From contig CP075494.1 in NCBI GenBank assembly GCA_021613535.1, positions 9,796,001 through 9,860,000 on the forward strand: a DNA stretch of 64,000 nucleotides, given 5' to 3'. Origin of the DNA: Adineta vaga (taxonomy: Eukaryota; Rotifera). The notes beneath the pieces were generated by a model that made no database searches, was not told the DNA's origin, and saw only the letters and a list, made by a program, of their open reading frames with translations. Positions 1 through 10,896 of the stretch are shown piece by piece (positions within the stretch are counted from its first letter, which is position 1; each line of letters begins with the position of its first letter). A program made the position numbers and the translations under genes.

Positions 1-783
1 ACGTGGAACCATTTCAGGTTGATTAACATGAATACCTTCACTTTCTAACCATTCCTAAAGCAATAAGAAAATATTTATCATTATCTTTCTTTCATTCATT
101 TAATCTCTTACACGAGTAAATGCATCACAATCACAGATACGAAATACTTTCCCATAGATCGCTAAATTCTGTCCAAGATTCAGATCACGAAAATTATAGG
201 TTTCGCCATGATCATTTTTTGGAAAACGATGACGACGTATTAGTTTTCCTTGAGGAATACCACTATTTTCTTGAACTTCTTCAAAAATTTCTATACTATC
301 ATCTTCAAGATAATAGAATATTTTAATTGGTCGTACACGATAAAATTCATTGGGACTTTCAGGAATTGATTGTTTAAAGTATCCAAAAAAACGAAGAACT
401 TTTTTATCATATGCTAAAATAGCTGGAACAAAATTATCAGGATGTTGAACAACAACTTTGCCATAGACTAATTCCGGACGATAATTACGAAGAAGTTCTG
501 CTTCATCTTCACTCATTCGATTGTAATTAATACGTGCTCCGCCTATTAAATGTCGATGCAATCAATCAATCAATATATATATATACAAAGATTTGATATA
601 CCTAATCCAACTTCAGGCCATTTGGCGACTCGATGTCCATTCTTAATTTCAAGTGTATGACTTACATTATGATTTGTTTGCTAGATAATATCAATATTTA
701 TTTAGATGTGTTAAGAAAAAGATAAATAGACATACTGTTGGATCAGAAAATGTATTTCCGGGTAAACGTGATAGACCTTCCAT
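1..783 (-). CDS. EFHC1/2: EFHC1/EFHC2-like DM10-domain ciliary protein, 5' part only
   Basis: This is the N-terminal part of an EF-hand-domain (C-terminal) containing protein, a microtubule inner protein of ciliary doublets. Exons by splice signals and phase are 736-783, 602-680, 112-542 and 1-55, and the gene leaves the window. The start gives MEGLSRLPGNTF, matching the family's short N-terminal LPG motif. The first DM10 domain follows, with KVLRFFGYF, YYLEDDSIEIFE, ENSGIPQGKLI and the closing YGKVFRICDCDAFTR. These strings are characteristic of EFHC1/2 first DM10 domains. The remaining DM10 domains and EF-hand lie outside the window. I cannot tell EFHC1 from EFHC2. The gene is divergent from FAU across about 710 bp. 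Confidence 0.9.
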
Positions 784-1496
784 TTACGTTACAATCAACT
801 CAACACCGAGTTGTCAAGAACTATAGAAGAGAAGCAGTGTTGCTATTGACTGTCTTGTTCTTTTCTTTTTGATATGATGCGCGTGGTTTTTTCATCATCG
901 TTACCTAGAAACAACCATGAACTACTCATTATTTTTCGTTCAACATATTTGAGAAACTACATTTTCATCCTTAGTTCTGCACACGAAGATCTAAATTAGA
1001 TACTCAGAAGAGCTGCATGAATAGATGTCGCAAATACATCTATTATTCTCTATTTTCATAATCAAGATATGATATAAATGAATCTTTCTTTTTAATCTCT
1101 AGCATTTTAGTAGTGATGAAATAAATTCACAAAAATGTGATTGAAAAAGCTCAGGAGATAAGTCACATATCTTTTCAATGATAAGTAGTGCCATCTATTA
1201 ATTAATTGAAAAATTCCTTATTTCCATCAATAATAATTTTGAAATCATTTTCTTTTCAAGAAAACTTTTATACTCTCTATTAGAAATTTTTTTTAGAAAT
1301 CTTCGTTTTTCTACATACATATATCTTGTTTATTCCAGTGATTACCGAAAAGAAATGACTAGTGAATAATAATAAAAACGTAGAGAAATAGACCTTTCGT
1401 AATTTTTCTTTTTTCCATAGTATGCAATTTAAACTGAAGGCAATATAAACTGTAAATATTTTTTCATTTTTAGATACATTAGAAAACAAAAACAAG
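784..1496. other. Divergent intergenic region EFHC/FAU
   Basis: No supported gene. It holds the two divergent promoters. A pyrimidine tract ending in AG at 1472-1473 lies 23 nt before the FAU ATG and could be a 5'UTR intron acceptor or a spliced-leader acceptor. The rest is AT-rich without repeats that I can recognise. Confidence 0.5.
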
Positions 1497-1969
1497 ATGC
1501 AAATCTTCGTTCGTGGTGCCGCCGAACTCGTTCCGCTCGATCTCGAAAAAGATGATACAGTCCAAGATATTCGCGTATGTTCTTCATATTATTCTTCTTC
1601 AATGTTATTATTTTAGAATATTCATTTTAGGAATATATCGCTGATGAATATGATATTGATATGGATGAACTCGTTTTAAGTTACAATGGAACAGCCATGA
1701 ATGATGAACAAACTGTTGAACAACTTGGATTCATCTCTGGTGCAACACTTGATGCTACCGTGAAATTATTTGGTGGTAAAGTTCATGGTTCCTTAGCTCG
1801 TGCTGGTAAAGTCAAAGGTCAGACACCAAAAGTTGCCAAACAAGAAAAACGCAAGAAGAAAACCGGACGTGCTAAACGTCGTCTTCAATACAAACAACGT
1901 TTCGTTAACAAGGTTGCTGGATTCGGTCGTCGTCGTGGACCAAATTCAAATCAACCAGCTTCAACTTAA
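1497..1969 (+). CDS. FAU: FAU: ubiquitin-like protein fused to ribosomal protein S30 (eS30)
   Basis: Exons 1497-1574 and 1631-1969 join in phase 0 and give 138 aa. Residues 1-75 are a ubiquitin-like domain starting [11 protein letters not shown] and ending GG. The eS30 domain then starts [12 protein letters not shown] and continues [20 protein letters not shown], nearly identical to animal S30. The family is made as a fusion that is cleaved after GG, releasing the basic 40S subunit protein. The ubiquitin part is divergent, as in other animals. A short 56-bp intron interrupts the ubiquitin-like part. An AATAAA signal follows near 1993. The neighbour ALG14 lies 209 bp downstream on the same strand. 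Confidence 0.97.
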
Positions 1970-2178
1970 ACATTCAAAAACAAAAAAGGAACAATAAAAT
2001 CTTCAATATCTCCTTATTCATCTTTCTACCTATTTGATTTTGAACATAAGGGGTTTGACAAAAAAAATGTTCTTTTGTTTTTGTTTCGAAATAAAAACAT
2101 ACTATCATTAACATCAGCAAATACAAAAATTTTGTCGTTTTCTTTTTCTTCTAATTTTCACTTTCTATAAAATATTAG

Positions 2179-2939
2179 ATGAATCAAAAGAAATCTATTT
2201 CAACATTAATTGTCCTTGGTTCTGGTAAGCGAGATTATTCCAAATTTCATCGTACACATATTCTCAAAAATAGGTGGACATACAACAGAAATGTTTCGAT
2301 TATTATCAGGTACTGATTTGAATGTTTATAAACCAAGACATTATACGATTGCATCAACGGATAAAATGAGTGCAAAGAAAATGAATGAATTTGAACAGAA
2401 TGTGAGCACAATTTCTTCTTTTTTGAAAATAATAATGGTGATAAATTACTTTTCTTAAGCAGACTTTAGAAGATATGAATGTTTCATTTATCAATCGTAG
2501 TCGTCATGTTGGTCAAAGTTATATTAGTTCAATATTTACTACACTTTGGGCATTTTTTACTGTTATCCCATTGGTTTATCGAATACGACCTAAACTAGTA
2601 AGTTTATCTCCTAGTTGTTACAATTAAATGATTTTATCTATCGATTAGATACTTGTGAATGGACCTGGCACATGTATTCCAATTGTTATAGCTAGTCTAT
2701 TATTATCAGTAATATTATTGATTTTCAAAGTAATTTATCTCTGTATATTTCTTTTTTCTTTGTAGTTTCTGTTTATTATACATCGTCCAAAGATTGTTTT
2801 TGTTGAAAGTATATGTCGTGCGCAAACTTTATCGTTGACTGGTAAAATTCTTCAATATTTACCTGTCAATATTCTTGTTCAATGGCCACAATTGACTGAA
2901 CGTTATCCAAAAACGCAATATATTGGACGACTTGTTTAA
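2179..2939 (+). CDS. ALG14: ALG14-like UDP-GlcNAc transferase subunit
   Basis: Five exons (2179-2224, 2274-2401, 2463-2597, 2649-2708, 2766-2939) keep phase and give about 180 aa. ALG14 is the ER membrane anchor that recruits ALG13 to add the second GlcNAc to dolichol-PP-GlcNAc in N-glycan assembly. Visible family features are the glycine-rich start VLGSGGHTTEM, RHYTIASTDKMS, the RSRHVGQSY segment, a hydrophobic stretch before YRIRPKLILVNGPGTC, KIVFVESICRAQTLSLTG and the C-terminal VQWPQL. The length is typical of animal ALG14. The ATG directly follows AG (2177-2178) after an AT-rich tract. The stop is followed by AATAAA at about 2990. Confidence 0.93.
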
Positions 2940-3304
2940 TAAATTTTTAACTTTTTTTTTATTTATGTGCTATCGATAATGTTTATTTAATAAAGTTTAT
3001 TGTATTGCAAAATATGTATAATAATAATCATAGAAAGTTAATTCAAGCTATCACATCAGAAAAGAGCGTTTTTTTACATATCACACTGTTTTAAAAATGA
3101 CGAAGGATATTTTATATACAGAAATAATAATCTTATTCCCAAACTTTCATTGGATACATTACGGGTTTCTTCTCGTAAATTCCGTGTCAACATGAGTCCT
3201 TCATCTCTTATTGAATTTAAATATTTGATTCATATAAATGGTCGATACGTATCGCAATTCCTTCTTCACATCTTCCAGAGTATCAATGTATCACTGAAGT
3301 AGAA

Positions 3305-3524
3305 GATAATCTAGTGGCAATATCTGGTTGATATACCTTGTAATAAATATCAGCTAAATCAGGATGCTGCGAATGGAGTGACTATAAGTCAATTGTTGTC
3401 AATCTTCTCTCATATTAGGAAAGTGGCTCTCATAATTACCTATGTTATTATGTGTTAGACCAATGCTATTGTTGTAGCACATTATAAAACTAGGATAATT
3501 GGATGGAAATGATTGTTTCTTGAT
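3305..3524 (-). pseudogene. Decayed kinesin-light-chain-type TPR repeat fragment
   Basis: On the minus strand, from 3524, conceptual translation gives IKKQSFPSNYPSFIMCYNN followed by IGLTHNNIGNYES, the signature of 42-residue TPRs (SLPSNHP, then SYNNIG). The frame then hits a stop. In another frame it resumes with SLHSQHPDLADIYYKVY, again the start of a TPR unit. So roughly one and a half repeats survive, with at least one frameshift and several stops. The family matches the intact TPR array at 52369-54705. No start, no flanking exons and no open frame over 60 codons remain, so this is a relic. Confidence 0.7.
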
Positions 3525-3679
3525 CTATATTTTTATAAATGAAGTTAAAAAATTGTTTGAGGAAATTTGAATAGTATTACAACATATAAAAAATGAACAC
3601 ATGTTGAATTTTCATCCAGGTTTTACTACTTTGGAAAAAATTTTGTTGAATTCGTTGTTTGATAAAAATATCAGAGAAT

Positions 3680-3745
3680 CAGGGCTCCGCGTGGGATGGG
3701 ATGGGACTCTAAAAAAATTTCTGTCCCATCTCACGCGGAGCCCTG
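3680..3745. mobile_element. 66-bp hAT-like foldback MITE with 8-bp target-site duplication
   Basis: The element starts CAGGGCTCCGCGTG and ends with its exact reverse complement apart from one mismatch (CTCACGCGGAGCCCTG). It is essentially two GC-rich arms around a short AT-rich loop. Identical 8-bp repeats CAGAGAAT flank it at 3672-3679 and 3746-3753. CAGGG-type ends with 8-bp duplications are typical of the hAT superfamily. The arm sequence contrasts sharply with the AT-rich surroundings. It has no coding capacity and must have been moved in trans. Confidence 0.8.
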
Positions 3746-4356
3746 CAGAGAATTGTATATTATATGAATAAATTTACTAGAATTTACACACTATCCGTTT
3801 TTAACGTAAGATGGTCATAGTAGTTTGTCCGGTTTTCTATGTTTTGATAGATCTTCATTATCGATGATTAGACCATTAGAGATTGTTGATAATCTGATTA
3901 CCACTTTGTATTGTAACGTTTTGAAATCTGAATCACATGATTTTCTGAATAATAGTTATAGTTAATTTTGGTTAAGGTCACCTGTGTTCTTTGTTTTGTG
4001 AAAGTTGTGTGTATTCCACAAACATTATTGAGCAGAAATCTCAGTATGTGAAGTCAGCATTTTGTCCTACTAAAAATCCCTACGTATGCTTCTTCGGTGC
4101 AAACCAAAATTTACTTTTGTCTGAAGAATTGAAGATCAAGACGTTTTTCTTTCTTTCTTTTTTTATGATATTGTAAAGCACATGAGTAATAAATCAAAGA
4201 CTTAGGAAAGCTCAGACGACACAAAACAGTATTGACTTTCCTGTAACGTTTCTTTCTCTCCTATTTCTATGAAATGATGACTTTGAACAATCATATCCGA
4301 GCAAAATCAGACAATTTTCAAATGATTCAATATTCATCACAAGACATGCTAAGTCG

Positions 4357-4364
4357 TATAAATA
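4357..4364 (+). promoter_or_regulatory. TATA box of secreted paralogue A
   Basis: TATAAATA lies exactly 89 nt upstream of the ATG at 4446. Paralogue C has TATAAAAG at the same distance. A conserved 5' leader (GTTGATCGTCTTTGAGCTGG in this copy) lies between the TATA box and the ATG. Confidence 0.6.
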
Positions 4365-4445
4365 ATGTGTTCAAATCTCAGATCCTCAACAACGTTGATC
4401 GTCTTTGAGCTGGCCTCTTCTTTCTTCAATACAAAAAACCACAAC

Positions 4446-5195
4446 ATGTTTTTCTCCAAAATTATACTCGTCATCGTTATTTCATTTGCATTAGCTGATC
4501 ATCGATCGAAACATGATGACATGTGTCCATTCACACGAGATACTCTCTGTGTTAAGGATCTACTCATGACCATTGCAATTGTGGCACGAAGTGTCGATAG
4601 AACAGTAAATGAGATCGAAAGAAATATTCTCTTCAAATATCCAGAAATTGAAACACTCAATCGCTATATTAACTTTGAAATGAGTCACATTCAACCTGGT
4701 CTACCAACACCGCAGTTTCATGTCAGATTCTTCCAAATGAATAACATTGATAAGGTATGAAAGAGTCAAAAATTCGTCATATACTCTATGTTACCATCAT
4801 TGTTGTCATAGAGCTATCTGGTAAATCTTCTTCTAGAAGCACACAATGCTATAAGCTATTATTATAAATCCATTAATACAATTTTGGCTATGAAAGAGAT
4901 TACATCTTTCACAAGTGATTTATGGTTTGAACAAATTCGAAACAATCTTCGAGACGAAATGATTTGCCGATATCGAAATGTCTTAAGTGTATATTCAGAT
5001 GTATGGCCATCAATAAATGAAGTGAATGAAATTCAGTTTTCTCGACGAAAATATGCAAGTTCACCATCAATGGTGCATGATGTACATGCGATGATAGTAA
5101 TTCGATTGTTAAGATATTGGACGAATAAAATAAATGGTGTTTTAACGAATATGGAAAGTAAATACTATTCAAGAACAACGAAAACTAAGACATGA
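4446..5195 (+). CDS. Small secreted helical protein, paralogue A (unrecognised family)
   Basis: Exons 4446-4754 and 4812-5195 join in phase 0 and give about 230 aa. The N-terminus MFFSKIILVIVISFALA is a clear signal peptide. The mature chain is predicted by eye to be mostly helical. It has three cysteines shared with the other two copies: two in MCPFTRDTLCVKD and one in MICRYRN. A basic RRK motif sits in QFSRRKYASSPSMVHD. I do not recognise a domain. Long amphipathic helices, few cysteines and secretion would suit a cytokine-like or other secreted four-helix protein, but that is only inference. It is closely related to paralogue C at 8610, with near-identical leader, first exon and intron position, implying recent duplication. 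Confidence 0.8.
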
Positions 5196-5301
5196 TTAAA
5201 AAGTTTGCTATTTTTTTTAATATGAATATCGATCGTCTTTTAAATAATAAATATCATTGATTCTGAACACTATTAATTCTCTTGTTGATTACTTAAAGAT
5301 A

Positions 5302-6220
5302 CAGGTTGATTCACTTATTTTTGCTCATTTTGCTTAGTCTACTTTGTTTCAGCAAACTTTCAAAACGTTTCTGTTTTTATATGGTTGGATAGAGCATCGA
5401 TTACTCTATCGAAACATATAGTTTTCATTTATACGTATTTGATTCTAGTCTGAAAATTTTATCAATCTCTAAGAAGTACTAAAAAAAAACTTTTGCAGAG
5501 CTATTTTCTTGAAAAAATCTATGTATTTTACCTTACAAATAATTTTTTATTCTTTACACTACCCTAGCCGTTTCAAAATTTATTTCGAAACATTTAAAGC
5601 AGTGAAAATATCGAAAAATGCTACTATTATTTAAGAACTTTGTTTTGGAACATTTTAAAGGATTTTCATAATATTTTAAATATTTGATCTAAATAAACAA
5701 TTTGACTTTTTTTACTATGTACAGTTTGTAGAGTTCGATGAGCTCTATCAAACTATGTAAAAATATTTAAAGTAAAAACTTTTCTCCAGTGCTGAATTAC
5801 AGACATCTCAACTCTGTGCACCAAACAGTGGATGAAGCTTTTAAAAATTGATTTAGCTGGATATCAAAAAGTTCGTATAACCCTTACTATTTAGTACTAA
5901 TAAATAGTATCTTTGACGAGCTTTCATTTAATATAAAATTCATTATATACTCTCTGAAGTAATATCAATTGCAACCGTATATTATATGCACATAGCATCG
6001 CAAAATCGTTAAAATAATGCAGGTTTTCAAAAAAAAATTTTCGTACTTTTTAAAGATTGAGAAAATTTTTGGATTGGAACCAAAGAAGAAAAAATGTTAA
6101 TTACTGTTTCGATAGAGTAATTGATGCTCTATCTAACTATATGAAAAAAGAAACGTTTTGACAGTTTGCTAAAACACAGTAAACAGAAGAAAAATGAGCA
6201 AAAATAAGTGAATCAACCTG
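5302..6220. mobile_element. 919-bp TA-flanked MITE (Tc1/mariner-like) with long inverted ends
   Basis: The left end starts CAGGTTGATTCACTTATTTT and the right end (6220 leftwards) is its reverse complement. The first 30 bp are identical, similarity is about 85% over roughly 115 bp (5302-5416 against 6106-6220), and a weaker match extends to about 190 bp. TA dinucleotides flank both ends (5300-5301 and 6221-6222), the target-site duplication of Tc1/mariner-type elements. Each arm contains a smaller stem, GATAGAG and CTCTATC around CATCGATTA. No open frame of 60 codons lies inside, so the element is non-autonomous. It sits between secreted paralogues A and B. Confidence 0.85.
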
Positions 6221-6222
6221 TA

Positions 6223-6957
6223 TATGTGAACACTTCTTGAATAGATCTAAAAGAAAACGTGTTCGTTCTCACTCATCAAATAGTATTTTGACTTTATTTG
6301 TATCGTAAACATATCATTTGCATACTGTATACATCATTTAAAAGAAGTAGATTATCAAACATGTGGAATCTGCAATTGCTGAATTTTCACAACAATAAAC
6401 ACTGTAATCAATATCTATGCGTTTTTATTCAGTATATGTTTCTGGACAGATATAACGTACAAGTGTTACATATATGAAACCACGGATGAAAATCTCAAAA
6501 AAAACGCTCTGTAGAGAACCCGTCGCTCATCGATCATTTCTGATGTTCATTTAAATTTCAAAGTCTAATGTCTCATCTACACACACATCTGTTACTTCAT
6601 CTACGTCATAAGCATATATTCAATAGTGAGTACTGCCGATATATGTCAGCAATTCTAAGTCATAAATATTTGTTTTCAATGACGCGTTGTTCATAGCTCA
6701 TAGACTATGATATTGGAATAATCCTATATAAAAAAATCCAAGATGATGACGATTATTGTATATGTTTGCTTTGTTGTCGAGTAGATATTTTGAGGGAAAA
6801 CATCACGTACAGATCGTCTGAGAAATATACTATTTAAACGGCAGTTTGCCGTCATAATCTTCACACATCTTAGTTTTTCTACTTTCAACGTTGATCGTTG
6901 TGAATCTTACGAGCTGGTCTCAATCTTTCAAAGTTTCACAAACAAAAAAAAACCGAA
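6223..6957. other. Upstream region of secreted paralogue B
   Basis: No gene seen. A TATTTAAA box at about 6831 and a leader resembling paralogues A and C (CAACGTTGATCG, then GAGCTGGTCTC) precede the ATG at 6958. The leader is longer and more diverged than in A and C. Confidence 0.4.
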
Positions 6958-7776
6958 ATGACTGCTAATTCAGTTCTTTCTATTTTAACCTTGGTTTTGA
7001 TATCACTTGGTATCGTACCTATATTTGGTTATCATCATAAGAAAACATCTGATGGCTTATGTCCTGAAATTCGTACCGTACTCTGTTTCAAAGATGTTGT
7101 TAATAATATTGCAAATAATGCAAAAGACATCAATAATGTTGCTCATCAGATTAAACAACAAGTAAGTTTTGTGTGAATAATTTTTCTTCGTATCAATGAA
7201 ATTCATATCTTATCGAATTCTAGATTAGAAAAGAATCATCACATTTAGATCTCGACGGATATATTGCACATAAAATGGACTCTTTACGAGACTTTTTACC
7301 ACAATCTAAATATCATCATCAATTTAAGAGTGTGCAGAATAATATCAATCGAGTATGTTTATCCAACTATGTTTATTCAAGTTAAACAGTTTTTTTTTCG
7401 TTTTTCATTTTAGACTGATCTTCTCAATCTATTAAAAGAACAAAATTTTGCTTATACATATTTATACAATTCGATAAAAAGTGTTCTCAAACTAGAGAAT
7501 ATCTTTGCTCCATCCATAGATAAATCTTTCAAAACAATTTTATATAATATTCAAAAGAATATTTTATGTAACTATCGAAACATTTTCTATACGTATTCCG
7601 AATTCGTTTCATCTGTTGATGATATTAGTGGAATACCAATAGCAAATAGACGGAAACGTCATGCACCATCAGTAATGCACAACTCATACTCAATGATTAT
7701 TGTTGAATTATTAAACGAATGGATGAAACATGTCGAAAGTTTTGTTAAGAATCTTGAAACTAAACTTTTACGTTGA
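6958..7776 (+). CDS. Small secreted helical protein, paralogue B (diverged)
   Basis: Three exons (6958-7161, 7224-7352, 7414-7776), all phase 0, give 231 aa. The N-terminus has a signal peptide (VLSILTLVLISLGIVPIFG). The family pattern is kept: LCPEIRTVLCFKDVV, a hydrophobic helix ending NNINR at the shared intron, ILCNYRN, and the basic site RRKRHAPSVMHN. The basic RRKR could be a furin-type cleavage site, though in A and C it is only RRKY. This copy has one additional intron after residue 68 that A and C lack, so an intron was gained here or lost in the others. Overall identity to A and C is low, so this is an older duplicate. Function unknown. Confidence 0.8.
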
Positions 7777-8609
7777 GCGTCCCAACAAAAATGCTGGCCA
7801 TTTTTTTATTGTTTTGATTTATTTCTTTTGCTTCTTTCATATAATAATTTCAATAAATATTTTATTAATCCATGGGCGAGACTTGTTATATGAATGCTTT
7901 TAATTTGTAGTTAGTTTTGAATAATAATAATGAGGAGAAGAGTTACTGATATTTGTCTTTCCTTATTGATCTATTACTTGCATATGATGTTAGTAAGAAA
8001 ATCTTTGAGAAATATTTTTCAAAACTAATAAAATTCAATCTAATAATTTTCAGTCAATTTTATATACTTTTTCAGTTTTAGCCTAAGATGATGATGTTAG
8101 GAAGAACTCTACCACTTTTCGTTTCTAAGCTATTGATGATAATTACGAATTTCTACATGTCTGCAACCTACACAATATGGATGGTTTGAAGAAAATAATA
8201 TAAATTCCACTGAACAGCGTCACAAAGTCAATATTCGCCTATACTAGGAAATTATCATATATATCATCTGCCTACAATATGAACTTTCAAGAGAATGCCA
8301 TTCTTTTATCCTTATATCATGATATCAATGAACATATGAACATTGACAATAAAGCAAAACTCATGAAAAATATAAAAAAACATCCAATAAAAAAATCAGC
8401 TTTGTTGGAATATCCTATATTCCTTTTCCAACTAGATTATGATCATTCTGAACGGTTTTATGAGTATAAAATCAGACCTTTTCACATGATTATAATTTTT
8501 TCACAATACGGATATAAGCATATAAAAGCCTCTCTCAAGCTTCATACTTCCAACAACATTGATCGTCTTCGAGCTGGCCTCTTCTTTCTTCAATACAAAA
8601 AACCACAAC
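7777..8609. other. Intergenic between secreted paralogues B and C
   Basis: It holds the 3'UTR of paralogue B with AATAAA near 7851, then AT-rich sequence without recognisable genes, then the promoter of paralogue C. A long ATG frame at 8279-8662 overlaps the TATA box, leader and signal-peptide codons of paralogue C in another frame and is judged spurious. Confidence 0.5.
8521..8528 (+). promoter_or_regulatory. TATA box of secreted paralogue C
   Basis: TATAAAAG, a canonical TATA element, lies 89 nt before the ATG, the same spacing as in paralogue A. Between TATA and ATG, A and C share about 50 bp of near-identical leader directly before the ATG, which argues for a conserved transcription start. 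Confidence 0.65.
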
Positions 8610-9353
8610 ATGTTTTTCTCCAAAATTATACTCGTCATCGTCATTTCATTTGCATTAGCTGATCATCGATCGAAACATGATGACATGTGTCCATTCACAC
8701 GAGATACTCTCTGTGTTAAGGATCTACTCATGACCATTGCAATTGTGGCACGAAGTGTCAATCGAACAGCAAATGAGATCGAAAGAAACATTCTCTTCAA
8801 ATATCAAGAAATTGAAACACTCAATCGCTATATTAACTATGAAATGGGTATCATTCAATCTGATCTACCAACACCGCAGCTTCATGTCAAATTTTTTCAA
8901 GTCAGCAATATCGAAAGGGTATAGGAAAATTTAAAGTTCATTTACTCGAATCTGTTATTGTAGAATTATTTAGGTGATCTGATGTTGGAAGCACACAATG
9001 CTTTGAGCTATTATTACAAATCTATCAAGGGAATCTTGATTCTGAGAGATATCGCATCGTTCACAAGTGATTTATGGTTTGAACAGATCGAAAACAATCT
9101 TCGATATGAAATGATTTGCCGATATCGAAATGTCTTAAGTGTGTATTCACGTGTATGGCCATCAATAAATGAAGTGAATGAAATTCAGTTTTCTCGACGA
9201 AAATATGCAAGTTCACCATCAATGGTACATGATGTTCATGCAATGGTAGTAATTCGCTTATTACGCGAATGGATGCGTAAAATATATGCAGTGTTGATGA
9301 ATGTAGAAGCGAAATACTATCCGATTTTGATGACAGCAAAACCGTCGGCATAA
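8610..9353 (+). CDS. Small secreted helical protein, paralogue C
   Basis: Exons 8610-8918 and 8964-9353 join in phase 0 and give about 232 aa. Signal peptide and first 45 or so residues are identical to paralogue A. Differences concentrate after that (for example FKYQEIETLN here, FKYPEIETLN in A; EMGIIQSDLP against EMSHIQPGLP). The three cysteines, the RRKYASSPSMVHDVHAM segment and the intron position are conserved. The acceptor used is TTGTAG at 8958-8963, giving NYLGDLMLEAHNALSYYYKS, which aligns with A. The family is unrecognised. Confidence 0.8.
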
Positions 9354-9662
9354 ACTGAACAGTCTTATTATTTAATCTGGAAACATTTTTTTTTTCTGAA
9401 CCAATCATTTATCAAAATCTCATATTAATAAAATAATCAAGAAAGCAAATTGAAATGACACACGACGTTCATCTTTTGAAATTCATTTGATTACAACAAA
9501 GACAGATCGTTATGATTATTATTATGAGTTGAGACCATATAATAGAAAATCCATTAAATAAATTTCTTGTGGTTTCATGTAATGATATGAAACACTTCGA
9601 TCACTGCAACAGTTGTAATGCTAGATACATAATTTATTTTTTAGAAAAAATGAAAAAATATT

Positions 9663-10525
9663 TCATTCTCTTACTTTTTTCAATGGATTTTCTGCATAGG
9701 TTTTCAACCATTTTGGAAATAAACCAAGAAAATGTGCACTAAAAGATAATGGATGAAACAAATCACGATTCTCTTCATCTGTTGATCTGCCCACATAAAC
9801 ACCATGTTCTCGTAGACATTTAGCGATTTCAATATCTTCCATTCCACCATCTTTACGACAGGTTTTATTATCAGAATTCTGATGAGCTTGATAGAAACGT
9901 TTCAATGCTTCACGACTTAATACATAGGATGCTCCACCAGAATGATAACCATTATCTACAAGAACCTAAAAGAAATGAAAAAGATGTTTTTAAAGATCAA
10001 TTTTCGAAAGATATTTACCTTAAAATTATATCCAAATGTAACCGGTTCTGATGGATCTTGTAATTTTAGAAATTCTTTTAAATATTCCACAATTAAATAT
10101 GTATCATCATCTGCTTTTACAAACCAATCAAATGCATGAAAATAATTCTTATAAGCAAACAAGAATGCTAATACAGTTTTTTCTGTTAAATGTTGATAGC
10201 CAGGTTGAATATTATCAATAGGTGCAATTGGTATTCGTTTAGCAAATTGTTTTTGTTTGTATGTCATGTTTTTGTGTGCATATTCACTTATAAAAAACAA
10301 TCCATCACAACGTAGTCCCCATGTTGAGTTTATTGCTCGTGCACGTGTAAAAAAATATTTCGGTGAAGTTAATACTAAACAACATATACTTCCTGATCTG
10401 TTTGAATAAGTATCGAATGTGTCATCATCAAAATCGTTTCCAAAATTGATCTTTATGATTATGATCAATGCTATAATAAGGCAAAATACAATTGTCGTCC
10501 GAAAAATTTGATGTATTGTAATCAT
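9663..10525 (-). CDS. C1GALT1: C1GALT1-like core 1 beta-1,3-galactosyltransferase
   Basis: Exons 10019-10525 (or from an in-frame ATG at 10609) and 9663-9965 give 269-297 aa. This type II Golgi enzyme transfers galactose to Ser/Thr-linked GalNAc, making core 1 O-glycans. An N-terminal hydrophobic anchor (IFRTTIVFCLIIALIIIIKI) is followed by the family strings CCLVLTSPKYF, RAINSTWGLRCDGLFFIS, LTEKTVLAFLFAYKNYF, FDWFVKADDDTYLIVEYL with the metal-binding DDD, GGASYVLSREAL, and CRKDGGMEDIEIAKCLREHG. It is shorter than the 363-aa human enzyme, mostly at the ends. The downstream ATG is preferred because it places the anchor near the N-terminus, but the longer start cannot be excluded. Confidence 0.88.
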
Positions 10526-10896
10526 AAGAAATATCAATTTTGTTCTGTTCGTTCTTTTGTTTTTTAATTCTTTTAAATATGTTATACATTTGAAAGGAAA
10601 TCCTAGCAAAACGCAATTGAAATGAGAAAATTTTGTTGAAATCGAATACGTTTGCTATGAGCGACATCTTTATATTGAGAAAAAAACATAAAAATATTTT
10701 ATTATTCTTTTTTATGAAATTAAACCAAATTTTTACTTATTGTCTTATTTCGGAGATATGTTTAAAAACGATAAATGATTTCTTAAAGGTACTGCTTTGA
10801 CAAATAATTCGTTCATGGCTGTTACATAGCATCTCCTTTGCTGAATCGTTACTATCGTAGTAGATCTATATACATTAGACATTATTCTTCATATCA

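Larger units (their letters stand above)
2940..4445. other. Intergenic accessory region
   Basis: This stretch lacks an intact gene. It holds a decayed minus-strand TPR fragment (3305-3524), a 66-bp foldback transposon (3680-3745) and, at its right end, the promoter of the first secreted-protein paralogue. A 61-codon ATG reading frame at 3991-4176 has no recognisable features and is probably chance. Confidence 0.6.

Noticed and set aside
3991-4176. 61-codon ATG frame near the secreted cluster
   Set aside because: No signal peptide, family or conserved context; the length is expected by chance in AT-rich DNA.
8279-8662. 127-codon open frame upstream of secreted paralogue C
   Set aside because: It overlaps the TATA box, leader and signal-peptide codons of paralogue C in another frame and has no homologous frame in paralogue A.
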